Positions 1 through 8,160 are shown, numbered from the stretch's first letter. The stretch is DNA of 11,504 nucleotides from Pseudomonadota bacterium (GCA_023444445.1 JAEXMK010000209.1:1-11504); one strand, 5' to 3'. Translations and numbers: made by a program. Notes: generated by a model from the sequence alone, not told the origin.

Positions 1-45
1 GTAAGTTCCGGCCGGGCGGCAAAGCCTCGTGCGTGGCGCTTTTCC

Positions 46-74
46 TTGACAAATCGGTTCAGCCATGCGCTTTT
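46..74 (+). promoter_or_regulatory. Candidate sigma70-type promoter of aspS
   Basis: A perfect TTGACA (46-51), preceded by CC as in the alphaproteobacterial CTTGAC consensus, lies 82 nt upstream of the aspS start codon. Seventeen bases downstream sits GCTTTT (69-74), a poor -10. A 10-bp direct repeat, GCGCTTTTCC, occurs at 36-45 and 67-76, so it brackets the -35 and overlaps the -10. The -35 is convincing and the -10 is not, so this is a tentative call. Confidence 0.35.
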
Positions 75-132
75 CCGCCAAATTTCGAAAGTCGGCCCCA
101 GAGGCCATGACACGCTTCTTCAGGATACAATC

Positions 133-1920
133 ATGCATCGCTACCGCAGCCACACCTGTGCCGCTCTTCGCAAGTCTCACGTCGGCGAGACCGTCCGTCT
201 TTCCGGTTGGGTGCATCGCGTTCGAGACCATGGCGGCGTTCTCTTCATCGACCTTCGCGACCATTACGGCATCACCCAGGTGGTTGCCGATCCTGATAGC
301 CCTGCCTTCAAGGTTGCGGAAACCGTGCGCGGCGAATGGGTCATCCGCATCGACGGCCTCGTCAAGGCGCGTTCGGAAGACACCGTCAACAAGGGCATGG
401 CGACCGGCGAGATCGAGCTTTACGCTCAGGAAATCGAGGTTCTCGGCGTCGCCAAGGAACTGCCGCTGCCGGTCTTCGGTGAGCCTGACTATCCGGAAGA
501 CGTCCGCCTGAAGTACCGCTTCCTCGACCTGCGCCGCGAAACGCTTCACAAGAACATCGTCAAGCGCACGCAGATCATCTCCGCCATGCGCGCCGGCATG
601 GCCGATGCCGGCTTTGCCGAATATACGACGCCGATCCTAACGGCCTCCTCGCCGGAAGGCGCGCGCGACTTCCTCGTGCCGTCGCGTATTCATGAGGGCA
701 AGTTCTTCGCGCTGCCGCAGGCGCCGCAGCAGTACAAGCAGCTTCTGATGGTGGCCGGTTTCGACCGCTACTTCCAGATCGCGCCGTGCTTCCGCGATGA
801 AGACCCGCGCGCCGATCGCCTGCCGGGCGAATTCTACCAGCTCGACGTCGAAATGAGCTTCGTGACCCAGGAAGATGTCTGGACCACGATGGAGCCGATG
901 ATGACGGCCGTCTTCGAAAAGTTTGCCGAAGGCAAGCCGGTAACGAAAGAGTGGCCGCGCATTCCCTATGATGAGGCGATCCGCAAATATGGTTCCGACA
1001 AGCCGGATCTGCGCAACCCGATCGTCATGCAGGCCGTGACGGAGCATTTCGATGGCTCGGGCTTCAAGGTCTTCGCGAACATGATCGCCTCCAACCCGAA
1101 GGTACAGGTCTGGGCAATCCCGGCCAAGACCGGCGGTTCGCGTGCGTTCTGTGACCGCATGAACGCCTGGGCGCAGTCTCAGGGCCAGCCCGGCCTCGGC
1201 TACATCTTCTGGAAGGAAGAGGACGGCAAGGTTGGCGGTTCCGGCCCGCTTGCCAAGAACATTGGCGAGGAACGCACCGAAGCGCTGCGCCAGCAGCTCG
1301 GCCTCGAGGCTGGCGACGCCTGCTTCTTCGTTGCCGGTGATCCCGCCAAGTTCTATAAGTTTGCTGGTGAGGCGCGCACCCGCGCTGCCGACGAACTGAA
1401 CCTGATCGACCGCGACCGCTTCGAAATGTGCTGGATCGTCGACTTCCCCTTCTTCGAATACAACGAAGAAGAAAAGAAGATCGACTTTGCCCACAACCCC
1501 TTCTCGATGCCGCAGGGTGGTCTGGAAGCGCTGGAAGGGCAGGACCCGCTCTCCATCAAGGCCTTCCAGTATGACGCGGTCTGCAACGGCTTCGAAATCG
1601 CCTCCGGTTCGATCCGTAACCAGTCGCCCGAGCTGATGGTCAAGGCATTCGAAAAGGTTGGCCTGTCGCAGACCGACGTTGAAGAGCGCTTCGGCGGTCT
1701 CTATCGCGCGTTCCAGTACGGCGCGCCTCCGCATGGCGGTTGCGCCTTCGGCATCGACCGTGTGGTCATGCTGCTGGTCGGTGCGAAGAACCTGCGCGAA
1801 ATCACGCTGTTCCCGATGAACCAGCAGGCGCAGGACCTTCTGATGAACGCGCCGTCGCCGGCAACGCCGACACAGCTCCGCGAACTGGCGCTGCGCGTCG
1901 TTCCGTCGAAGAAAGACTGA
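133..1920 (+). CDS. aspS: Aspartate--tRNA(Asp/Asn) ligase, class II
   Basis: This cytoplasmic enzyme charges tRNA(Asp) with aspartate using ATP. In alphaproteobacteria it usually also makes Asp-tRNA(Asn), which GatCAB then amidates. The 595-residue product has the usual bacterial length. Residues 1-110 form the OB-fold anticodon-binding domain ([13 protein letters not shown]). The class II motif 2 loop FRDED begins at residue 220, followed by [13 protein letters not shown]. The GAD insertion lies at roughly 300-420. Motif 3, GIDRVVML, is at 540-547, with Arg543 as the ATP-binding arginine. His33-Gly34 occupy the position where E. coli has Leu-Gly; His there is associated with the non-discriminating form. 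The ATG at 133 is chosen because the family begins at MHRYRSH and AGGA (122-125) is spaced 7 nt away. The frame stays open upstream to a TTG at 46, but that overlaps the likely -35 box. The next gene follows after 2 nt. Confidence 0.97.
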   Translation: MHRYRSHTCAALRKSHVGETVRLSGWVHRVRDHGGVLFIDLRDHYGITQVVADPDSPAFKVAETVRGEWVIRIDGLVKARSEDTVNKGMATGEIELYAQEIEVLGVAKELPLPVFGEPDYPEDVRLKYRFLDLRRETLHKNIVKRTQIISAMRAGMADAGFAEYTTPILTASSPEGARDFLVPSRIHEGKFFALPQAPQQYKQLLMVAGFDRYFQIAPCFRDEDPRADRLPGEFYQLDVEMSFVTQEDVWTTMEPMMTAVFEKFAEGKPVTKEWPRIPYDEAIRKYGSDKPDLRNPIVMQAVTEHFDGSGFKVFANMIASNPKVQVWAIPAKTGGSRAFCDRMNAWAQSQGQPGLGYIFWKEEDGKVGGSGPLAKNIGEERTEALRQQLGLEAGDACFFVAGDPAKFYKFAGEARTRAADELNLIDRDRFEMCWIVDFPFFEYNEEEKKIDFAHNPFSMPQGGLEALEGQDPLSIKAFQYDAVCNGFEIASGSIRNQSPELMVKAFEKVGLSQTDVEERFGGLYRAFQYGAPPHGGCAFGIDRVVMLLVGAKNLREITLFPMNQQAQDLLMNAPSPATPTQLRELALRVVPSKKD

Positions 1921-1922
1921 TC

Positions 1923-2399
1923 GTGTTGAAGACGCTGCTCGACCGCGTTCGCGCAGCCTTCACCCGTGCATTGGCGGTCGCACTTGCGGCCGCTTTTGCG
2001 TTCTGGATTGCGCGTGAATGGCTCGGCCACAGCCAGCCGGTCTTTGCCGCCATCAGCGCGCTGATCTGCCTTGCTCCGGGCATTCCAAGCCACGTCCGCC
2101 AGGGTCTCGGTCTTTTGGTCGGTGTTACAATCGGCATCCTTGTCGGCGAAATAGCACTTTTCGTTCCGCATGACTTCGCCGAAATCCGTTTGGCATCGGC
2201 AACCTTCATCGCCATGATTCTTGCATCGATGTTCGGTCTGCCGCCGGTCGTGCCGATACAGGCCGGAGCCTCGGCCATGCTCGTACTGCTGATGGGGCCG
2301 CAGCTTGCCGGTTTTGTGCGCTTCGTGGATGTCGTCGTCGGCGTCGTCACAGGAATGGCGGTTGCCTTCGTTTTCTTTCGTGAGCGATTGAAGTTCTAG
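1923..2399 (+). CDS. FUSC/aromatic acid exporter-like membrane protein
   Basis: This is a 158-residue, very hydrophobic inner-membrane protein. It resembles the transmembrane half of the FUSC / aromatic-acid-exporter superfamily. The segment [15 protein letters not shown] (about 39-53), followed by a basic SHVRQG turn and a Gly-rich helix [13 protein letters not shown], is the family signature. About five to six membrane helices can be drawn, ending in the basic tail FRERLKF. There is no cytosolic domain, so it is a short stand-alone member. Start: GTG at 1923, or TTG at 1926; no ATG fits. The Shine-Dalgarno-like GAAAGA (1911-1916) lies inside the end of aspS. With only 2 nt between the genes, cotranscription and probably translational coupling with aspS are expected. 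The substrate is unknown, and the aspS link may be positional only. Confidence 0.8.
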   Translation: MLKTLLDRVRAAFTRALAVALAAAFAFWIAREWLGHSQPVFAAISALICLAPGIPSHVRQGLGLLVGVTIGILVGEIALFVPHDFAEIRLASATFIAMILASMFGLPPVVPIQAGASAMLVLLMGPQLAGFVRFVDVVVGVVTGMAVAFVFFRERLKF

Positions 2400-2415
2400 G
2401 CCTCGTGCCGGAAAC

Positions 2416-2444
2416 TTGATAATGCTCACTCTCGCCGGTATAAC
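2416..2444 (+). promoter_or_regulatory. Sigma70-type promoter of the SulP gene
   Basis: TTGATA (2416-2421) and TATAAC (2439-2444) are separated by exactly 17 bp, each one mismatch from its consensus hexamer. The predicted transcription start is near 2451, giving a 5' leader of about 136 nt before the SulP ATG. The promoter begins 17 nt after the stop of the FUSC gene, so the transporter probably has its own transcript. Confidence 0.65.
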
Positions 2445-2461
2445 CGACACACTCACCACGG

Positions 2462-2507
2462 ACCCGGTGAAATTCCGGGTGGCTCTTCTGGCCGCCGATC
2501 CGCCAGA
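2462..2507 (+). other. Two tandem hairpins in the SulP 5' leader
   Basis: ACCCGG (2462-2467) pairs with CCGGGT (2475-2480) across a 7-nt loop. TCTGGC (2487-2492) pairs with GCCAGA (2502-2507) across a 9-nt loop. Both lie just downstream of the predicted start near 2451. Neither is followed by a T-tract, so they do not look like intrinsic terminators. They could stabilise the leader or form part of a cis-regulatory RNA. I do not recognise a known riboswitch class. The first hairpin could also serve as the transcription end of the FUSC gene. Confidence 0.4.
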
Positions 2508-2586
2508 CAACGCAAAGCACCGATATTTCATTTCAATCTACCGGACATGGCTCCGGCCGGTGCGTCATTCTTTGCGAAAAAATCAG

Positions 2587-4068
2587 ATGAACAGATTTCA
2601 GACTTACAGACGTGAGTGGTTTTCCAATATTCGCGGCGATCTCCTTTCCGGCATCGTCGTGGCACTCGCCCTCATTCCCGAAGCCATCGGCTTCTCCGTC
2701 ATCGCCGGGGTCGATCCGAAGGTGGGATTGTTCGCCTCCTTTGCGATTGCCTGCGTTTCCGCCTTCACCGGCGGCAGACCGGGCATGATCTCGGCGGCAA
2801 CCGCCGCCACGGCCGTCCTGATGGTTACGCTCGTGAAGGAACACGGGCTGCAATATCTCTTCGCCGCCACCATCCTCATGGGCGTGCTGCAAATTCTGGC
2901 AGGCCTTGTGAAACTCGGCCGGGTAATGCGCTTCGTCTCGCGCTCGGTCATGACCGGTTTCGTTAATGCGCTGGCGATCCTGATCTTCATGGCGCAATTG
3001 CCTGAGCTGATCGGCGTCCCGGTCGAAACTTACGTCATGATCGCGGCCGGTCTTGCGATCATCTATCTCTTCCCGCTGGTCACCAAAATCGTTCCGTCGC
3101 CGCTGGTCGCCATCATCGTTCTCACCTGTGTCGCCGTCTTCTCCGGCATGGATATCCGCACGGTCGGCGATCTCGGTGAATTGCCCTCGACGCTGCCGAT
3201 ATTCGCCCTGCCGCAGGTACCGCTGACCTTCGAGACGCTGCGGATCATCTTTCCCTATTCCGTCGCGCTCGCCGCCGTCGGTCTGCTGGAATCGCTGCTG
3301 ACGGCACAGATCGTCGACGACATGACGGATACGGGCAGCAACAAGAGCCGGGAATGCATCGGGCAGGGGACGAGCAACATCGCCTCCGCCCTCATCGGCG
3401 GCATGGGCGGCTGCGCCATGATCGGCCAGTCCGTCATCAATGTCAGTTCGGGCGGTCGGGGCCGCTTGTCCACTTTCGTCGCGGGCGCGTTCCTGCTCTT
3501 CCTCATACTGGTGCTGGATGATCTCGTGCGCATCATTCCCATGGCCGCGCTGGTGGCGGTGATGATCATGGTCTCCATCGGCACATTCTCGTGGCGCTCC
3601 ATCCTCGATCTGCGCCGCAACCCGCCATCCTCCAGCATCGTCATGCTGGTCACGGTCGGCACGGTGCTTGCGACCCATGATCTTGCAAAGGGCGTGCTGG
3701 CCGGCGTCCTTCTCTCCGGCGTGTTTTTCGCGGGCAAGGTGTCGAAACTCTTCCATGTCCGGCCGGAGCTTTCAGCCGATGGCCGGGAGCGGATCTATCG
3801 TGTCGACGGCCAGATTTTCTTCGCCTCGACGGAAAGCTTCATCGCCGCCTTCGATTTCGCCGAAGAGCTTGAGGCGGTGACGATCGATGTCACGCAGGCA
3901 CATTTGTGGGATATTTCCGCAGTCGGCGCTCTGGACAAGGTGGTGCTGAAATTCCGCAAGGCCGGCAGGCGGGTCGAGGTGATCGGTGTCAACGAGGCGA
4001 GCGTCCACATGATCGACCGTTTCGCCCTGCACGATAAACAGGATGGCGCTGCCGCGCCGCTGCACTGA
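2587..4068 (+). CDS. SulP family inorganic anion transporter with STAS domain
   Basis: This is a 493-residue inner-membrane transporter of the SulP/SLC26 family. Residues 1-390 are mostly hydrophobic, enough for the 14-segment SulP core. They start with [17 protein letters not shown], equivalent to the family's first-helix G...PQ signature but with Glu32 in place of Gln. The next block is [13 protein letters not shown], then the [15 protein letters not shown] segment. A C-terminal STAS domain runs from about 402 to 487, with the DIS motif at 442-444 where STAS proteins carry their regulatory Ser. Substrate could be sulfate, bicarbonate or an organic acid; sequence alone does not decide. The ATG at 2587 is chosen because conserved sequence starts at [10 protein letters not shown]. 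The frame is open back to 2416, but that runs through the promoter and hairpins. The Shine-Dalgarno is poor (only an A-rich GCGAAAAAA precedes the ATG). It converges on the next gene across a shared terminator. Confidence 0.9.
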   Translation: MNRFQTYRREWFSNIRGDLLSGIVVALALIPEAIGFSVIAGVDPKVGLFASFAIACVSAFTGGRPGMISAATAATAVLMVTLVKEHGLQYLFAATILMGVLQILAGLVKLGRVMRFVSRSVMTGFVNALAILIFMAQLPELIGVPVETYVMIAAGLAIIYLFPLVTKIVPSPLVAIIVLTCVAVFSGMDIRTVGDLGELPSTLPIFALPQVPLTFETLRIIFPYSVALAAVGLLESLLTAQIVDDMTDTGSNKSRECIGQGTSNIASALIGGMGGCAMIGQSVINVSSGGRGRLSTFVAGAFLLFLILVLDDLVRIIPMAALVAVMIMVSIGTFSWRSILDLRRNPPSSSIVMLVTVGTVLATHDLAKGVLAGVLLSGVFFAGKVSKLFHVRPELSADGRERIYRVDGQIFFASTESFIAAFDFAEELEAVTIDVTQAHLWDISAVGALDKVVLKFRKAGRRVEVIGVNEASVHMIDRFALHDKQDGAAAPLH

Positions 4069-4077
4069 GCGCAAAAG

Positions 4078-4106
4078 AAAAGCCCCGGCATGACCGGGGC
4101 TTTTTT
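4078..4106. terminator. Bidirectional rho-independent terminator
   Basis: AAAAGCCCCGG (4078-4088) pairs perfectly with CCGGGGCTTTT (4094-4104) around a 5-nt loop. T-runs follow on the plus strand (to 4106), and an A-run on the left supplies the T-tract for the minus strand. It lies between the SulP stop (4068) and the stop of the convergent exported-protein gene (4111), and can end both transcripts. Confidence 0.92.
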
Positions 4107-4110
4107 AGTT

Positions 4111-5301
4111 TTATTCGTTCGCCGTCACCGTCACACCGAGCATTTTTGGCAGGGTGTTCGGCGCGCCCATCGCAGCACCCATGATCATGGGGAAGGGGAC
4201 CGGCTTTTCCGGCTCAGCCGTGATCGAGAAGTTCTTCGGATTGTCGATATAGGTGTTGATCGCCGCCGACACCATGTTCTGCAATTCCGGAACGTTGAGC
4301 GACGCCATCATGATCGGCGCCATGCCCTTGATGGTCTGGGCAAGCTGATCGCCCGTCATGCCCTGCTGGCTTGCCGCATAGTCTATCGCGCGCTTGGTGA
4401 TGCTGGCGTCTTCGAAGCTGATTTCGGCGTTGACGAAGGAGAGCTGCTGCATCAGGCCAAGCATGGCGAGGCTTGCCGCCTGGTCGGCCTGTTCCTTGTT
4501 CGGGTTGGCAGCCTGCGCCTTCACCGTTTCCTGCATCGACTTGATGAAGGCAAGCGTGTAGCCGGAGAAACCGAACGACATGTTGAGACGGCCGACATCA
4601 TCGAGATCGATGGCATATTCCTCGACATCAACAGTGCCGGAAGCAACTTCCCAGCTGCCGCTCATGGTCATGTCGCCGGAGAGCGCCTGCAGCTTCAGCT
4701 TCTCGATCGCGTCTTTGGTTGCGGGATCAGTGACTTCGCTGAGATCGGCCTTGAAGCCGGAAGCGTCTAGTTCAAAACCGATAGAGCTCTTGTCATCGCT
4801 CACCGACATCGTCGCGCTGGTCTCCTCAAGCGAGAAAGCCTGCTTGCCGTCGACGGAAACGGAAATTGGGCCGCTATGGGCTTCGTCGTAGAACATCAGC
4901 GCATCGACGGTGCCGGTGGTGGCGTCAGCGGGAATGACGAGGCCGGACATATAGATGTCGCTTGCCTTGATCTCCACATTTTCCTGCTTGTAGTCGATAT
5001 TGTCGAAACGGGCGTTCTTGATCTTGTAACCGCCGTTGTTTTCCTCGACCCCTTCAAGGGTGATATTGCCGACCGGGATTTTCTTGGCCGGATCGGCGGC
5101 CGCGTTGAAGGTCACGCCGTTCAGCGTCACCGTCGAGCCGTTGACGGCGACGGAGCCGGCGGCGATCTCGCCGCCCTGCGCGGCGTAAGCTGCATTGATT
5201 TTCTTCAGCACGTCCCCGCCATCAAGCGCAAAGGCCGGCGCGGAAAGGGCAAGAAGCGCGGCGCTTGCGAAAAGAACCTGCCGGGTGGATTTCAGTCTCA
5301 T
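4111..5301 (-). CDS. Uncharacterised exported (periplasmic) protein
   Basis: I do not recognise the function of this 396-residue protein. It starts with a classic Sec signal peptide: basic MRLKSTR, a hydrophobic core, and APAFA before a likely cleavage between 25 and 26. The mature part has no cysteine and no further membrane segment. Its first half alternates short polar-hydrophobic strands (VNGSTVTLNGVTF, IPVGNITLEGV, ARFDNIDYKQENVEIKASDI), suggesting a beta-rich fold. A helical, Gln/Ala/Met-rich stretch covers about 260-350. A Pro-rich segment (EPEKPVPFP) and the end LGVTVTANE follow. The layout loosely recalls periplasmic AsmA/YdgA-like proteins, but that is only an impression. ATG 5301 is chosen because GGGAAG lies 7 nt upstream and the signal peptide begins there; an in-frame ATG 14 codons further up would spoil it. 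It is monocistronic and divergent from parC. Confidence 0.8.
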   Translation of the reverse strand: MRLKSTRQVLFASAALLALSAPAFALDGGDVLKKINAAYAAQGGEIAAGSVAVNGSTVTLNGVTFNAAADPAKKIPVGNITLEGVEENNGGYKIKNARFDNIDYKQENVEIKASDIYMSGLVIPADATTGTVDALMFYDEAHSGPISVSVDGKQAFSLEETSATMSVSDDKSSIGFELDASGFKADLSEVTDPATKDAIEKLKLQALSGDMTMSGSWEVASGTVDVEEYAIDLDDVGRLNMSFGFSGYTLAFIKSMQETVKAQAANPNKEQADQAASLAMLGLMQQLSFVNAEISFEDASITKRAIDYAASQQGMTGDQLAQTIKGMAPIMMASLNVPELQNMVSAAINTYIDNPKNFSITAEPEKPVPFPMIMGAAMGAPNTLPKMLGVTVTANE

Positions 5302-5433
5302 GATGTTTCTTCCCTCAACGTACGGATGCGTTCCGTGTCTCAATGCTAATGGTGATACTTATATTCGCTGATAGTCAAAGGTCTATAGGATTTAGATCGA
5401 TTCCCATGACGGCGGCATTGCGGCATTCGCAGC

Positions 5434-5452
5434 GCGGTTAACAAAAAACCGC
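5434..5452. other. Hairpin in the intergenic region before parC
   Basis: GCGGTT (5434-5439) pairs with AACCGC (5447-5452) around AACAAAA. It sits between the divergent exported-protein gene and parC, just after a tandem 8-bp repeat GCGGCATT (5412-5427). It has no T-tract. It may be an operator-like palindrome or a leader hairpin. Confidence 0.35.
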
Positions 5453-5467
5453 AGGAAAGAGTTGCTT

Positions 5468-5497
5468 TCATCCACAGGGCACGCCCCTGTGTTTCTT
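5468..5497 (+). promoter_or_regulatory. Terminator-like hairpin and DnaA-box-like site before parC
   Basis: CACAGGG (5473-5479) pairs with CCCTGTG (5485-5491) around a 5-nt loop and is followed by TTTCTT (5492-5497). On the plus strand this resembles a weak intrinsic terminator, 34 nt before the parC start. TCATCCACA (5468-5476), overlapping its left arm, matches the DnaA box TTATCCACA at eight of nine bases. Either reading would put parC under extra control (attenuation or DnaA binding), but the sequence does not prove it. Confidence 0.35.
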
Positions 5498-5530
5498 GCC
5501 GGGAATCGGCATTTCCGCTAGTCAAGCACC

Positions 5531-7783
5531 ATGGGAAAAGATCTTGTGCCTCCGTCCGGCGGAGACGATAATATTCATCCGGTCGATTTGAAGGCGGCGC
5601 TTGAAGAGCGCTACCTCGCTTACGCCTTGTCCACGATCATGCATCGTGCGCTGCCGGACGTGCGCGACGGCCTAAAGCCGGTACACCGCCGCATCATTCA
5701 CGCCATGAGTGAAATGGGCATTCGCCCCAACTCCGCCTTCAAGAAATGTGCGCGTATCGTCGGTGACGTGATCGGTAAATTCCATCCGCATGGCGACCAG
5801 TCGGTCTATGACGCGCTTGTGCGCCTCGCGCAGGATTTCTCGCAGCGTTATCCAATCGTGGACGGGCAGGGCAATTTCGGTAACATAGACGGCGACGGCG
5901 CTGCCGCCTATCGTTACACCGAAGCGCGGATGACCGAGGTTGCGGCGCTGCTGCTTGAAGGCATCGGTGAGGATGCGGTGGATTTCCGCGCCACCTATAA
6001 CGAGGAAGACGAAGAACCGGTCGTCCTGCCGGGCGCTTTCCCCAATTTACTTGCCAACGGCGCCTCCGGCATCGCGGTGGGCATGGCAACGTCGATCCCG
6101 CCGCACAACGCCCATGAACTTTGCGACGCGGCGCTGTATCTTATCAAGCATCCCGATGCGACGGTGGAAAAGCTGGTCGAGTTCATTCCCGGCCCCGACC
6201 TGCCGACCGGTGGCGTGATTGTCGAAAGCCGTGAGAATATTCTCGATGCCTATAAGACGGGACGCGGCGGTTTCCGCGTGCGCGCCAAGTGGGAAACGGA
6301 AGATCTCGGCCGTGGCGGTTACCAGATCGTCATCACCGAAATCCCCTTCCAGGTGCAGAAATCGCGCTTGATCGAAAAGATCGCCGAACTGCTGATCGCC
6401 CGCAAACTGCCGCTGCTCGAAGACGTCAGAGACGAGTCGGCCGAAGACGTCCGCATCGTGTTGGTGCCGAAGAGCCGTACGGTGGATGCGACGCTCTTGA
6501 TGGAATCGCTGTTCCGCCTGTCCGACCTCGAAAGCCGCCTGCCGCTCAATATGAACGTGCTGTCGCTTGGCAAGGTGCCGAAGGTGATGGCGCTGAACGA
6601 GGTGCTGAGCGAATGGCTGGCGCATCGCAAGGACGTGCTGGTCCGCCGCTCCCGCCACCGTCTCGCCGCAATCGACCGCAGGCTCGAAATTCTGGGCGGT
6701 TTGCTCGTCGCTTATCTCAATCTCGATGAGGTGATCCGCATCATCCGCGAAGAGGATGAGCCGAAACAGGTGATGATGGCCAAGTGGTCGCTCACCGACA
6801 ATCAGGCGGAAGCCATCCTCAACATGCGGCTGCGCAATTTGCGCAAGCTTGAAGAGTTCGAAATCCGTAAGGAATTCGATGAACTCAGCAGCGAAAAAGC
6901 CGAAATCGAAGCGCTGCTCGCCTCCGATGAGAAGCAGTGGCAGACCGTTGCCTGGGAAATCGGCGAGGTCAAAAAGAAATATGCCAAGGCAACCGAGATC
7001 GGCCGTCGCCGCACGCAGTTCGCGGATGCGCCGGATGCCGATATCGAAGCCATCCAGCAGGCGATGATCGAGAAGGAACCGGTCACCATCGTCATCTCGC
7101 AGAAGGGCTGGATCCGGGCGCTGAAGGGGCACATGTCCGACACGTCGACCTTGACCTTCAAGGAAGGCGACGGCCCGAAGCTGGCCTTCCCGGCGCAGAC
7201 GACCGACAAGCTCTTGCTGCTGACCACCGGCGGCAAGGCCTATACGCTCGGCGCCGACAAGCTGCCGGGCGGGCGCGGCCATGGCGAGCCGATCCGCATC
7301 ATGGTCGATATGGAGAACGATCAGGACATCCTGACCGCCTTCGTGCATGATCCGTCACGCAAGCTTCTGCTCGTCTCCACGGCCGGCAACGGCTTCATCG
7401 TGGCGGAAAGCGAAATGGTCGCGAACACCCGCAAGGGCAAGCAGATCATGAATGTCTCCATGCCTGATGAGGCCAAGCTCGCCGTGCCGGTCACGGGTGA
7501 CCACGTCGCTGTCGTCGGCGAAAACCGAAAGCTGCTCGCCTTCCCGCTGGCGCAGATACCGGAAATGTCACGCGGCAAGGGCGTGCGCCTGCAGCGCTAT
7601 AAGGATGGCGGCGTCGTCGACGTCAAATGTTTCGCGCTTGCCGAGGGCTTGTCATGGTCCGACACGGCCGGGCGTCTATTCAACAAGGTGGGTGAAGAAC
7701 TGCGCGAATGGCTGGCCGACCGCGCAACGGCGGGCCGCACTGTGCCGAAGGGCTTTCCGCGCAGCGGGAAATTTGGCGGCTGA
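5531..7783 (+). CDS. parC: DNA topoisomerase IV subunit A
   Basis: ParC is the DNA-cutting subunit of topoisomerase IV, which decatenates daughter chromosomes with ParE (ATPase, not in this window). The 750-residue length fits ParC. The N-terminal domain starts at [20 protein letters not shown] and contains the DNA-gate sequence [17 protein letters not shown]. The catalytic tyrosine is Tyr129 in [16 protein letters not shown] and the [17 protein letters not shown] block follow. Residues from about 500 to 735 form the beta-pinwheel C-terminal domain. No gyrase-type QRRGGKG box is seen, which favours ParC over GyrA. Where E. coli ParC has Ser80 and Glu84 (quinolone-contact residues), this protein has Gln90 and Asp94. 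The start is secure: an in-frame TAG lies four codons upstream (5519-5521) and no other start codon intervenes. No clear Shine-Dalgarno is present; the nearest purine run, GGGAA, lies in a small hairpin 26 nt away. Confidence 0.95.
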   Translation: MGKDLVPPSGGDDNIHPVDLKAALEERYLAYALSTIMHRALPDVRDGLKPVHRRIIHAMSEMGIRPNSAFKKCARIVGDVIGKFHPHGDQSVYDALVRLAQDFSQRYPIVDGQGNFGNIDGDGAAAYRYTEARMTEVAALLLEGIGEDAVDFRATYNEEDEEPVVLPGAFPNLLANGASGIAVGMATSIPPHNAHELCDAALYLIKHPDATVEKLVEFIPGPDLPTGGVIVESRENILDAYKTGRGGFRVRAKWETEDLGRGGYQIVITEIPFQVQKSRLIEKIAELLIARKLPLLEDVRDESAEDVRIVLVPKSRTVDATLLMESLFRLSDLESRLPLNMNVLSLGKVPKVMALNEVLSEWLAHRKDVLVRRSRHRLAAIDRRLEILGGLLVAYLNLDEVIRIIREEDEPKQVMMAKWSLTDNQAEAILNMRLRNLRKLEEFEIRKEFDELSSEKAEIEALLASDEKQWQTVAWEIGEVKKKYAKATEIGRRRTQFADAPDADIEAIQQAMIEKEPVTIVISQKGWIRALKGHMSDTSTLTFKEGDGPKLAFPAQTTDKLLLLTTGGKAYTLGADKLPGGRGHGEPIRIMVDMENDQDILTAFVHDPSRKLLLVSTAGNGFIVAESEMVANTRKGKQIMNVSMPDEAKLAVPVTGDHVAVVGENRKLLAFPLAQIPEMSRGKGVRLQRYKDGGVVDVKCFALAEGLSWSDTAGRLFNKVGEELREWLADRATAGRTVPKGFPRSGKFGG

Positions 7784-7789
7784 TATTTG

Positions 7790-7818
7790 AACGTCCCGGG
7801 GCTGTCCCGGGACGTTTT
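7790..7818. terminator. Rho-independent terminator after parC
   Basis: AACGTCCCGGG (7790-7800) pairs perfectly over 11 bp with CCCGGGACGTT (7806-7816) around a 5-nt loop, then TT. It begins 6 nt after the parC stop. It lies between parC and the convergent AbrB-like gene (stop at 7855). The T-tail is short, and the flanks (TTGAA/TTCAA) are symmetric, so it may also serve the minus strand. Confidence 0.85.
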
Positions 7819-7854
7819 CAATCTCATGTGTTTGGCAATCAAACCACCGAGTGC

Positions 7855-8100
7855 TTATGACTTCGCGAGCGCTTTTAAAGCAACGTGGTACTTGCGCATC
7901 ACTTGCCGTGCATGTTCCAGCTGACGATCAAAGTCACCTGTTGCTTCTTCGTTCGGGCTCTCAGCAGTTCGCAATTCAAGTACGTTGCCGTCAGTTCTTG
8001 AACTGAGAACGTCGCCAATCTTCCAGCCAAGCTGTTCAAGCATATCCTTTGGGATTACAACGCCTGCCTCTTCACCGAACTCGCAAATGGTTGCTTTCAT
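7855..8100 (-). CDS. AbrB/MazE/SpoVT-type DNA-binding protein, solitary antitoxin-like
   Basis: This is an 81-residue protein. Residues 1-45 match the swapped-hairpin AbrB/MazE fold: MKATICEFGEEAGVVIPKDM, then LEQLGWKIGDVLSSRTDG and a short strand NVLELR. Residues 55-81 (FDRQLEHARQVMRKYHVAL) form a likely amphipathic helix, like the toxin-binding tail of antitoxins paired with Doc/Fic or MazF-type toxins. No toxin gene is present on either side: upstream is bpt after 60 nt, downstream is the parC terminator. It may be a relic of a toxin-antitoxin pair or a solitary regulator. The ATG at 8100 has GGAGT 7 nt upstream. The gene looks less GC-rich than parC and bpt, which suggests later acquisition, but I did not compute it. 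Such proteins normally repress their own promoter; GCATGC at 8132-8137 is a possible site. Confidence 0.8.
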   Translation of the reverse strand: MKATICEFGEEAGVVIPKDMLEQLGWKIGDVLSSRTDGNVLELRTAESPNEEATGDFDRQLEHARQVMRKYHVALKALAKS

Positions 8101-8160
8101 CTGAAATACTCCAAGTTTGATTGGAATTTAGCATGCGATTTTGACGGTTAGACCAGCCCG

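Noticed and set aside
46..132. 29-codon N-terminal extension of AspS starting at TTG
   Set aside because: The TTG belongs to a perfect -35 hexamer, and the family begins at the ATG at 133, which has a ribosome site.
637..1734. Long open frame (365 codons) antisense to aspS
   Set aside because: It mirrors the codon bias of aspS, has no family features, and overlaps a certain gene completely.
2416..2586. 57-codon N-terminal extension of the SulP protein
   Set aside because: It starts in the -35 hexamer, crosses the promoter and hairpins, and adds residues outside the family's usual N-terminus.
2533..3756. 407-codon open frame antisense to the SulP gene
   Set aside because: Composition is extremely rich in Asp, Gly, Arg and His, typical of an antisense shadow of a GC-rich membrane gene.
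5352..5378. Possible minus-strand promoter for the exported protein (TTGACT, then TATCAC)
   Set aside because: The spacer is only 15 bp and the -10 is weak; other alignments are no better.
6047..7348. 433-codon open frame antisense to parC
   Set aside because: Overlaps the clear parC frame; no ribosome site or recognisable domain.
7784..7854. Possible remnant of a toxin gene next to the AbrB-like gene
   Set aside because: The interval is filled by the parC terminator and about 40 nt of sequence with no recognisable toxin fragment.
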